A stretch of DNA of 64,000 bases from Nyssa sinensis (lineage: Eukaryota; Streptophyta; Magnoliopsida; Cornales; Nyssaceae). The DNA lies in the NCBI GenBank assembly GCA_008638375.1, contig CM018047.1:50042679-50106678 (forward strand). Direction: 5' to 3'. The translations under genes and the position numbers were made by a program. Below are positions 23,194 through 35,065 of the stretch, piece after piece; the stretch's first letter is position 1, and each line of letters opens with the position of its first letter. The notes beneath the pieces were generated by a model that saw only the letters and a program-made list of their open reading frames with translations, was not told the DNA's origin and did not search any database.

Positions 23194-26100
23194 ATGGCGA
23201 TGCAGACTGGAGTTGCGACCTCTAAAGTTCTGATCCTCGTCGGAGCAGGTGATTTCTCTTTCCAATCCCTCTTTGATCAAGTTGTTGTCAACGTTTGTCG
23301 ATTACTTCTAGTTTAAATCAATTGAATTGCGTAGATTACCTTTTTTGATTTGTTATGCATGCTCACTGTTTAGCCCCAGAACTCAAACCTTATTGGATAT
23401 CGATTGCAATTTAATTCTAATGAATTTACTCGAATTCTGTGACAACTACGTAACAAAAAGCTATATATATACATAAAAACATCCACATATATACTGTTGA
23501 CGATATTTTTGAATCCAGGCTTTCTATGAGATTAAAATTTGTATCTCCTAAATGTAATTTATTTTTGGGATAATTTAGTATCTGGTAAATATAATTGTCT
23601 TAGCTGGCTAATTGTGAACTCTGTCTGGACTCGGGATGCTAGTTATCAAATTTTCAGACATGGTAAATGCCTAATAAGTATGTGTCCTTTGCTTTCGTTA
23701 ATATAGCTGTAGATGGTATATACTCTGGTATGCTTCGCATAAACTTAATTTCATCTAGTTTCTGGATTTTAGCTTATATCATTTTTTAACCTTCAAGTGG
23801 CATAGTAGTACGAGTGCTGGCATGACATCCAAAGGGGAGGGATGGGTTTAGGGGTTAAATTCTTGCTGTCTGTCCTTTTCTAGACGCAATAATTCAATTT
23901 GAAGTTTTGAGGGTTTGTATGGTTTGGGCTCTACCATGGGACACCCAGATTTTACCTTTTGTCATCTATGTTGTTGCCTGCCTTCATCTTTCTATCACTT
24001 GTTATTTAGGTTTGACCGGTTCCATTATTTTGAGGAGTGGACGGCTGTCTGATGTCGTTTCACAACTTCAAGAGTTAATGAAGGATGTCAATGAAGCTGA
24101 GATCTCACCTGGCAAGTATGATAGTGCACTGCTTGCAGCTCAGGTATTGGTAATACCTACATGCCATTTAACATGTAGACACACAACATATATGTTTATA
24201 TATTTCATTATGTCTGCTTTACTATTGACTAGTTTGGCTTCTTCAAAGTAGAAAGCAACTGCAAAAGGAAAAAACTTCCTTTCTCAAGAAAATGAAAACA
24301 CAAACAAGAAACTAGATCTAAAAGATTCTTTAATCAATTTTTGTTGTTAGGTCAAAAAATCTAGTTTAAGTCCTGCTTGTATTAGAATGGAGTAAACGGT
24401 TGACGGCTCTTATAAAATGTTTTATATGTTAACACTTCAGTGTTCTGGTTGAATAATACTAATCATCAAATGCTGAAATTCGCTTCTAAGCTGAAAATGA
24501 ATTAAATGAGAAATCAATATTCAGTATGTATTTCTATTTGCATACTGAGAACTGGATTTCGTAGTGAGAGCTAGATGTGTTGTTGTCAGTGCTGTTTATT
24601 TCTTATAAGGCTGCTGTTCATCAATGAACGCTTGTCATCCAAGCCACAAGATTAAGCTGTTAGGTGATATTGCCTACCTCCAATTATATGCCTCAGATTC
24701 CCTGGTACACACCCATACACCCACGTGTCATCCTTGTGACAGGCTCCCTAGCCCCCAACGCCTCCCGTTATGGGGACCCACCTTTACTACCTCCTCTCTT
24801 GTGCACTGACATAGGCTCCACGTGTCTTAAGCTGATCCTCACCTTTAGAACCCCTGGGGTGGCTCTAAAACCACTGTCACAGGTAGGCGCTTGTTATCCA
24901 ACCCAAAATCTTAAGTTGTTAGGTGGTACTGTTTACCGCCTTTTATAAACCCAAGAATCTTACCGATTAAAAAAATATATACCCAAGAATCTCCCAGAAC
25001 ACACTCAACGTGGGACTGAACACACCCACGTGTCATCCTTGTGACAGCTACCCCCTAAATGCGGTTGGTTTGGATTATTCTTTTCATCAAAACAGTTTGT
25101 AGGCTTTGGCAGAGTTTTAAAATTTAAGTTTCGAAGAAATATCGGTCATTTTAAATTGAAATTTCAATGGGTTTCCTCAATAGGTTTGAAAGAGCTAGAA
25201 CATGGGGAGAAATCTTTTTTGTGACTTTAAGATGTTGGCAAAGCCATCATTACATGTTATGTAGAGTTGTTTTGAGTAGTTTCCCAGGTGCCTTCGTATT
25301 TTAGAGCATCAGAGTAACTACTTATCCCAACAGACCTAGGTGATAACCTGACTGGACCTTATTGATAGTAAGCAACAACCAAAGCTTCAAGTATTACCCA
25401 TTCTCTCGGGTGAATTCCCAAGAATTACCTAGATAAGGGCCAAAGAAGGGCATTTCTTAGTCGTGGTTTTGTCAATCTGAGATTCTTGGGGGAATGGATT
25501 ATGTGCAAACCTAAAAAGTGGCTTTATTTGCATATTGTGGCTGCCCCGGTTCTCTTGTAGCTTGAGCTTTTACCATTGCACCAAGCAGTGGTCCCTATGA
25601 ATATGACTTATGGAGCAAAGGGACCCAAGAGTTTTAAGGGGGAAATCAGAGATAATGGCTTCTGGTGCTCCAAGAGACCCAAGAATTTATTATTCTTTAG
25701 AGACAAAAAGGCTGCTGTTACAAACTGATTTGGGTTGTATTTATCGTGATACAGCCTCTCTAGTGTTCTCTAACTTGATCAAAAAGACTTGTTATCTAAA
25801 AAAAAATAAACTCCCACTTAAATTACTCACATGATGAACATGACTTTACTTAAGCAAGTCACCTGTCTAATATATTACGTTTAAATAAAATAGCACGAGG
25901 TTATTAACTTAGTATTAGCACATAAAAAAGAGAGAATAAATCTCTTTGCAGGCCTGGATGGCCTTGTGTTGCTTCTTAATGCTCCTGCATCAGCTTAGCT
26001 AGGGTGTTGTTTTCTTTCTTTGTGGAATATTTCTTTGGCTTTCCCGAATATCAAGTAGAAAGAATCCTTCAAAAATCTCCTTTTTAAAGTCTAAACACAC

Positions 26101-29100
26101 GCATGCATGTTCCTTCCTTTCCCAACCAGATAAGATTGTCGCAGTTTGGAAATTTTTTTCCAAAATGAAATATTTATTTTCCTGCTGAAATGAAGAATTA
26201 TAATTATGTGCTCTGCCAACTGTTCTAGAACTGGACACAATTGATACTACTCTGTACTCTGTGCCTCTGGTTTTAATTCAAAAAAAATTCTATAATTTCG
26301 ACTTTAATGTCTTTGATTTATATTGAATATCTCAATAAAATAGTCCGAGGCTTATACTTCATTTCATGCCAAGGCTTGTTAGTTATTTTAATAGAAAGAA
26401 TGTGAGGTCTCGGCGTTGAATGAAATTTTGCAAATGATGACATGGTAACTTTTGAAATTATCCCATAGAAAAACTTTGAACTCATTCTGTTACTTGGTAA
26501 TTCGTGCTATCAACTAGAACCAAGCCATCTTATTGGATCACCTAAATGTTGCGACAACAGTGACATTTAGTACTATAAACACACAAATTACAAAAAAGAT
26601 CTAATATGTATAATAAATATGAATGGTTTGAGGAGAAAACTTACTTAAGTGGTGCATGTAGGATACACCAATTATTCTGAAAATTCTCATACCTGCTTCC
26701 AACTCATTAAAATGGTGCAAAGGATGCAATTTTGGTTTGTGGGAAATTTATATGTTAAGTTCATATTCATTTATGTATGTAGTTTTATTTGCTTTTTCTT
26801 TCAGATTCGACAATTGGCACTAGAGATCAAGGAGTTAACCAAATCTAGTCCTGTAACCATTTTCAATGGAAACCCTACTTCCACTGGTATGTGAATTGAA
26901 TTCTTTTGCATGTGCTTTGGCTTAGCTTATGCATTAAATCTAGGATCAAGAACACACACAAGAAGTGTCATCTTGACACTGTCCCCACCAATTCTTAGGT
27001 TGATACTGTATCAATCATTGGGATAATAGTGTCTTCCAGTAAGTGAATGGGGCTTGAGAATGTTTACCAATTTGGAGTGGCTTATTTTTCCTCTTTTTCT
27101 TTGTGTATATGCATAGTTGTTAAAGGTGTGCCTATGGCTCAAAATTGCCCCATGCTCAGTCAATGTATCTCGACCTTCAGTCTAGCACACATAAAGCCCT
27201 TAGACACACTTTTTAGCATTCTTGATCGGTGCAAAACTGTGAGTGTACAGTATTGTAGTTTTATAGTAAAGTGATAAGAAGAGTATCATCCTCAGGGATT
27301 GGTAACTTACTTTGACAAATACTGAAATTATACTAATTTCGACTTTATCTAGAAAAGTCACTAAGAGTTTTGTAATTGCAATTTAAAATAAAATCAATTC
27401 AAAGAAAATACTCAAAAGGAAAGGAAAGATGTTTTTCTAAAATCAAATTGATGGGAAAGAAAACTTCTAGGAAATCGATTTCACCTAATCCCTCACTATG
27501 CTTTACTCATCTAACTAATTGAATTTAATTCTCTATGTTTGTTAGCAAATCTCCAATTCATCCAAAAGCCTTTTTCGACAGTCAATTAGAAACTGTTAGG
27601 CCCCGTTTGGATATATATAAGAAAACAATTTTTAAAAATTTTTCTGTGAAATTTGTTTGGTTGCATCAGTTTTCTAAATCAATCTCCCAAAAGAGATTTG
27701 AAATGATTTAAAGAGGGAGAGAAAGGAAAGGCGATGAGAGAGAGAGAGAGCGAGAAACCTACATTTCCCAAGGTGCCACAACTACTTTTGCTCTAGAAAC
27801 ATCTTCGCGCCATACCCTCTGTTTAATACTCATGCGAGCCGTACATTTTTTTTTAACTTTTGGGACAAAATTTTGATAAACATATGATTATTATACCCAG
27901 TGATGTAAGAAATTTTTAATTAATATTGTTAATTATATTTTTAATATTGACATGTTATGTTAGGGATATAATTAAAATATATAATTAATATTTTTTAATT
28001 TTCAATATGTGAATGAGTTGTTTAAAATTATTAAATGGGTCACTTATAATGAACTTAATTAATTTAATGAAAAGAAAAATATTGTGTATTTTAATTTTTT
28101 TTCCTATCTTTAATAATTTTGAGTTTAATACAATGTGATTTTTAAAATTATTATATCTTGACGCATTACATTAAGGCCTTGTTTATTTAGCTGCTTGGAC
28201 ATTTCTATATGGGATGATTTTTATTTTACATAGAGCAGTGTAAATAATGTCCCAGTCTTACAATAATATTATTGGTTACATTATTTATTTTATTAATAAA
28301 AAATTATACGAAAATGGACAAACACTTGAGGTGGCACGTTCTCATGTGACAGAAAACAAGATACTATTTTATTATGGGTAATGGTATGATATTGTAGCAA
28401 CTATTGTAAAACGTATGTATTATTAAATTATATAAAAGAAACTGATATGGTCAAATACAGTCAAAACGTAACCAAACACATTTTTTAAGATTTTTAAAAA
28501 TTGTAAAAATGTGATTTAGATATAATTTTTTTTAAAATATTTTAAAAAATTTTGTAATTAATTTTTTAAAAATTATAAAAATGCATTTGGATATAATAAT
28601 CTAAATTACAAAAAGTTAAAAAAATTTAAAATTAATAACTTGTCAAACGCGTATCCCGCGTTTTAAAATTAAATATCTGTTTTTGAAAATCTAAACAAAC
28701 ATAGTTTTACTTTTTCATCTTTTCTCAAGTTAATCAATCCAAACAATGATTCAAATTTCAATAAATTAATTAAAATCATTTCTCAAAAAATTTCTTAGAA
28801 ATCTAAACTCTCAAATGCTATCTAAACATAACCTTATTGTTCATCATTTCACACAAGAGTATGCAAATTAATAAAGCATGAAAGCAATAAGACCAATAAT
28901 TTTAATACTACATAGGTTCATACAAGTCTTTTGATCTCTATATTTACCTATGCTGAAATATCCAATATCCATCCTATAATTCCCTCTTTCGACAACAAAT
29001 TACAAGATCAAAATCATCTAATTAATGGCCAGTTAATTAGAAGCAATAAGCTCAGAATAAATCAGATAAACATGAAAGAGAATTACTTCAAATTAGCATA

Positions 29101-32100
29101 GAAAAGCAAGCATAGTTCGAGACTAGATTACATCGTTTTCCTAGAATAAAGAAAATTTAGTTCATGCTAAAAATTAAATTCAACATAAACGAATTCACCA
29201 TAATTTTTTCTGAGAGGATTGGAAGAAAATGAACACTAAAAACAAATACTCTACCCTGCCGCAGCTTCCAGGTCGCAGCAGCCTTTTCTTCTTTTCTCTC
29301 TTTTCTGCTCCCAGCCGCTACTGCTTCTCCTAGCCGCTGCTGCTACTTTTTCTTCTAAATCTCTTCCTAGCGTTCTGCCCAAGCCGCAGCATCTCTCTTT
29401 TTAAAACAACCTGCGCAGCCGCTTCTCTCTTTTCTGCTCCCAGCCGCTTCTCCAGCCGCCCAGCAGCCACTTTTCTTCTCTTTTTTTCTTTCCTGTAGCG
29501 CAGCCGCCTTTCTCCTTTTGCTTTTCTAAATCTCTGCCCAGCCCTTTTTTTTTCTTCCTTTTTGTTTTTTTCCTGCCACCTTTTTAAAGCACCAGACCCC
29601 TTAAGCCCTAGACGCACGGATGAAGCTTCAGGTTCTGGCGTTTCTTCCCAGGGGCTTTTAGTTGGACGGCTGGCATAATATATGGGATCAACTATCATGG
29701 ATCGAGCTCACAGGCCTAATTAACAGGTTGTCTAGCCCAAGTAGACATGGATCAAGCCCATAATTTACAATGTCTGGCCCAAGTAGACATGGATCGAGCC
29801 CATAATTTACAAAGTGCCTCTTCATTGAATAACAGAGAGTCCATAGACGATGGGCTGCTTCAATTTCTTCAAATCTGAAATAAAATTTAAATGATGACAA
29901 TGAAGCCTAAAATCAGCTAGAAAATAAATAAAATAAGACTAAAGTTTAAAGTTAAGAAGTGATAAAATATTCTAAATTATGCAAGTCATCAATTCTCCAG
30001 TCTAAAAAAAAGTGCATCTTTATTTTTTAATCATTCAATTATATTTTCCTTTTCCTTTTTTTTTTACGATCATTGATGGTTTGTATTTCAGATTTTAAAT
30101 TGTTTCATTTGTCAGTATGTTTTATATGCATTTCTATCACACATGCGCCTTAATTTACTCAGGCTTGTGGCTTATGCTGTGCTTTGCAACTAAGCTCCAC
30201 AAGACCTTGGTGTCTTAGTGTGCCTAGAGCCTTTCATAACTATTTGTATGTGTTTTATTGTGCACTTTACTTTCCTTTATCCTTTGATTACCATCCATTC
30301 CTCTTCCTTTCTTTTTCAATTGATCTAACTTACTAATAGAAAATCCAATGGTTTGTCTACCATTCTTCTTAATGCTTCAAGTTGGAAACTTCCTCCGCTA
30401 ATAGTTGGCTGAAAAAATGTGAGTACTGACAATAAAGCTAATTTTTAGTGAAATGGGTCGGTTTGAAAATAAATGAATTGCTAGTCGTAGAATATTATTC
30501 CTGTCAGACTTAAACCTAACTAAAAAAGAGAATAAGGGTTCGGACAATTTTGTTCCCTTTCGGGGAAATGAACATGCAACCTATAATGCTCACTGGATTC
30601 CCTAAAGCGGTGGATAATCCATTAGAGTGTGCAGTTGACTCTCTACTAATTAATATTGAATATCTTAATAGTCTCTATTAATTAATTATTTTTGGAGGAA
30701 CCAACTTCTTTTTGTGGTGAAAAATTAATAATTTTATTAATTAATAATAACTTTTGAAAAATCCCTTTATAGTAGTAATTATTAGAATATAAAAATACAT
30801 ATGCATATGCATACATGTATATTATATATAAAAAAGTATTGGCAATATTAATTTTTTATTAATTAAAAGGAGACTAGGAGATTTCGTATAACTTAAATTA
30901 GATATAATGCACCACCAAGGATTAGCTTGAGTGGTATCTCCTTCACCTTTGTAAGAGGAGGTTGAGGGTTTGAGTCCCAAGAGGGACAAAGTGGGTGTTT
31001 GTGTCTTATTTATCAAAGAAAAAAAAGATATAACGCATTTTGTGGAAAAATTATTAAAATAGATATATGTTTTAAAAAAGTTATTAAAAAATTATATAAC
31101 GCAAAAAAAAAAAATTATATTTATGCTTAAAATAGATTTTTTTAATAAAAATAATCAGGAAAGTTAATTAATAATTTTTGGTCTGTCAAGAGTATTAATT
31201 ATCAGATGATTGATTGTATATGAATGTTTCTTCTTGCAAGCTTCTTACAACCATAATGTATGGCACCGACTTCTGCTCTATTTGCTTCCTGTTGACCAAA
31301 AGGCTTGAAGAATTGAACATGATATAACCTCCACATTATTGCAAATCCCCTGATACTCTTTCTTGAATATTGTTAGGAGCAACCATCAAAGTTGAGCTAC
31401 TGTATGTACTTGTGAGGAGGAATCAAGGGCCTCAGAGTATAGAAAAAAAAACCTTTGTCATCCTTAAGAACGGGATACTTTGAAATGCCTTCAAGAACAT
31501 TGAACATAGGGGACTAAGTTGAGATGCCATGTTTCTTTGTCCTTAATAGCTTCCACAATTGCATAAAATTTTCTCAAAGATTACTATATTTTTCTCCATT
31601 ATACTTTTACTTGGGATTCCTCCAATACTTGATTTGTGCAATTTTTGTGAAAAGCTACCATGAAAATTGTGACTAATCAAATCTTCACTAGGAGGAATTG
31701 GAGGCTAGTAGTAGGGAAGGGGATATCCTTCTAATTCTTGAGAATGGGAGACTTTGGAATGCCATCAAAAAGTATAAATGGGGAACTAACTGGAGATGTC
31801 ATGTCTATTTGTTGTTAGTAGCTTACTAGCTTTCTTAATCACATTAATATTATTTTGTACCTTAACTAGGTGACCCCAAATGCCTTGAATAGAATAGGAG
31901 ATAGCCAAGAATGAAGAACCTCCCTAAGAGGGCCCAAGTATTACTAAGTGGCAACCATCATGAAGCAGCAGCTTCTAGTGGAGCAAGCAACCCAATATGG
32001 AGATGATCACCATCTTGAAAATGGGAGTAATAATAGGGGGCATTGTGTCTTTTAGTTTTTTGAAGCAAATCGCCGATGTACCTTAATTAGGTGTCCCTTA

Positions 32101-35018
32101 ATGCCCCAAATCTAGAATTGGAGATAACCAAAGATTGCAAGCTCCCTAAGAGGGCTCAATTCTAACAATTACAGATATCACCCTTCTAGTTTATAAAATT
32201 ACATTGCACCCCTGTCAGGCATGTCGGATGGACGGAGTTAACAAAATATATAAAAAGATGCATTTAATCCAACAATTATATATTTATAAATTTGGTCAAA
32301 AGTAAAAAAAAAATGTACAATGACCAAATAACCCATATTACTATTTCTGTCTTTGTTAATCATATATCTTCAACTTAAGAGATGGGTGTAAAACAGTGGG
32401 TTTTGATTAATATTGGGTTCAATCTTGGTCTTCAATCTTCTAAGTTAGGGTTAGCTTAAAATCTCCATCTTCTTCATCGTCGTGGAAGGTTCTTGTATGA
32501 ATAATTTGAACACATCAACAATATCTCCACATTTTCCATTCATATTGAGAAGGGTATTGACCACAGTCACATTCTTCCCTCTTATTAGAAGAAGCTCGGA
32601 TTTCGTTTTTTCTATCGAAATGGTCGAAACGTTTCTGTTTTTCAATGAATCGATACCGAACACAAGTGAAATACTAAAATTCACATGTTTCGATGAAAAT
32701 AAAATTATTTTCATCATAATATACTTTGTTTTCTTGGAAACACACTTAAACTAGTCCAAAAAAAAAACGAAATAGTATAAACATTTCCTTTATATTAGCA
32801 ATAATTATAGAAGTTGGTAAATGATAATATTCAATTTTTTTCTCAATAAAGAAGGAGATTAAAAGATTACAAGCAGATATCTCTAATTTTTCCCTAAAAT
32901 AGTCAGATAAAAAAAGGAGAAATAGTAGAAATGAAAAAGTAGGTGAACAATTTATTTTAATAGTTAGTTATTAATTTAAATTTATAATAGGCTTAACTTG
33001 TTATTTGTTTTACTTAAATTGTTGTTTTTAGTATAACTTGTGTCAAATTTTCTAATTTGCGTATATTGCATAGTACCTTTATAATAATTCCACAAATATT
33101 AAAAAAATAATAATTCCACAAATATTAAAAAAATAATAATTCCATATTATATAAAAATTAACTCTAAAATATTTTATACTTATTTTTAAGTAGTAAATAA
33201 TTATTTGGCATTGATGACTAAATTACATTTGTGTTTATTTTTAATTTCACCCTAGTATCCTTTTGTGTGGATGGATGTGTACCCTAAAACGTCTCCAATT
33301 AATTAATTATAATAATTATCTCAAACATTCATATGTTTTATTTTATGTTTTCAAGTATTTTTACCACAGTGCTTGGATAACTAGGAAAGAAAGGAGAGGA
33401 GAGGATAACATTAATTATGAGGGGGAGGAGAGAAAAGTTTAGTCCCTCTTTCGTTTGGATAGCTAATGAGGGAAAAGAAAGAAAAAGATATTGTAATACT
33501 CTCCTCTTGCTTCGGAAAGATAGAGGAGGGGAAGGAAAGGAAACAAGATGTTTTATTTTGTGAGTGTATAAAGGGTAAAATAGGAATTTGTTTATTTTAA
33601 AAAGTAGGGCAAAATGAGTAGTCACTAACTCTGTAATCTTTTCCTTCCATTTCTGCCCACTTTTGGAAGGAGAGCAAAATGAATTACGTAAAGGTTAAGA
33701 GACCCCTTCCTCTCCTTTTCTTTCCTTCCCTATTTTTAAACCCATCACGAATACTGCAAATGTGTTTATTTAAATGCCAGTTAGTTATGCGATTCTTACT
33801 TCAAGCATGCTCATCTTTAATTGCAAAATGTGTTAAATGACTTCTTCTCAAAATGAATGTTTCTTATTCCAAATATGTTTAACTACTCTCGAAAAACATT
33901 TATTTGAAAAGAAAGATTTTAAATGCTTCTGTTTGCGAACCGGTAACGTAAGATAATCGTGCATAAGCACTACGTGATTGAGTGATTCTTTGGGACTCGC
34001 TACTTGAATTGTCCGCTAGAAGGCTTAGAGATCTCCCACGTGAATGGGTCTATAGATTAAAATATAGATCTAAGTGATAAAACTCCTCCCTTCCCTTTTC
34101 CTCTTTTCCTTCCAAATCCCTCAATCCAAGCCGGGTGTATGAGTTTTAATTTTTTCGCTTCCACTGTGTTTCTTAAACATTTCCAAAAAGTTTTCGTTTC
34201 TTGGGTGACTGAAACAATACCACAAAGTGAAATTTTGATCATTGCCAGAAGCATTCTTCCTTTTTCAGATTCCTCGTCAACTATTAAACCTCCATATTCC
34301 TTCCTCCTTTAGATTTCTTTCAACACAGAAACGTCCCCCCCCCCCCCCCCTCCCCTCTCTACACACACACACACATACACATGCAGGTATAATTTGTATT
34401 AGAACAAGACAGGGGGAGAGCACTGCAAACAGCCGCTGGAGGCATACCTGGGTTTACTACCTGCTGCTGCTGCCAAGGATCAAACCGTCATCTAAGAGAG
34501 ATCGACGATGATGTGTAGGCTTGAGCTTGTTCATCCGTTTCGTTTATGAGGCCACAACTTCTGTTTTTGTGTATTGTCCCCTCCATTGCTTCAAGCGGCC
34601 GCAATTTTTGTTGAATTCAAATTACAATTTCAATTTGAATGGAAATTCCAAATTAGATTTGGGATATAGTTATGTGGCTTCGACAATGAAGATGGACATT
34701 CAATCCTTGAAGCTCTAGTATATGATTTCTCTTTATAAAGTTCTATTATTTTAGCTATAGTTTCTCTCTTAGGCCTTTAGTTTTCCTTTTTTCACTTTCT
34801 CTGTAACCACCCAATTTCCTTTTGAGTGATTGTCTGAATTGGTAATGGCATTAGGGGAGATGGTGGTTTTGAGTTATTGATTGAAGTGATAATGTTGGTG
34901 GTGTATTGGTAGTGAGTTGATTTTTGTAGTGAACAGAGAAGTGAAATATGTATATATATATATATATATATATTTATACATATACATATTTGTAACAAAG
35001 AAGACTCATATTACAATT

Positions 35019-35065
<47 letters not shown>

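Larger units (their letters stand above)
27223..29991 (-). mobile_element. Solo LTR B (Athila/Tat-like), interrupted
   Basis: Second copy of the LTR at 17221-18718, inverted. Read on the minus strand it starts TGATGACTTGCATAATTTAG and ends GCACCGATCA. It is flanked on the plus strand by ATTCT at 27218-27222 and 29992-29996, the complement of AGAAT. It is 2,769 bp because a 1,235-bp Harbinger-like element sits inside; without it the LTR is about 1.53 kb. It differs from copy A in the purine-rich GCGGCTG region and carries a local 42-bp duplication. It lies antisense in intron 3 of the DUF1664 gene. Confidence 0.82.

Noticed and set aside
29330..29698. 122-codon Lys/Arg-rich minus-strand frame
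   Set aside because: It is the homologous purine-rich region of solo LTR B, not a basic protein gene.
34242..34511. 89-codon frame with Pro and His-Thr runs
   Set aside because: The runs come from a poly-C and (AC)n tract; no domain. Only the later segment from 34541 was kept as a low-confidence exon-like block.
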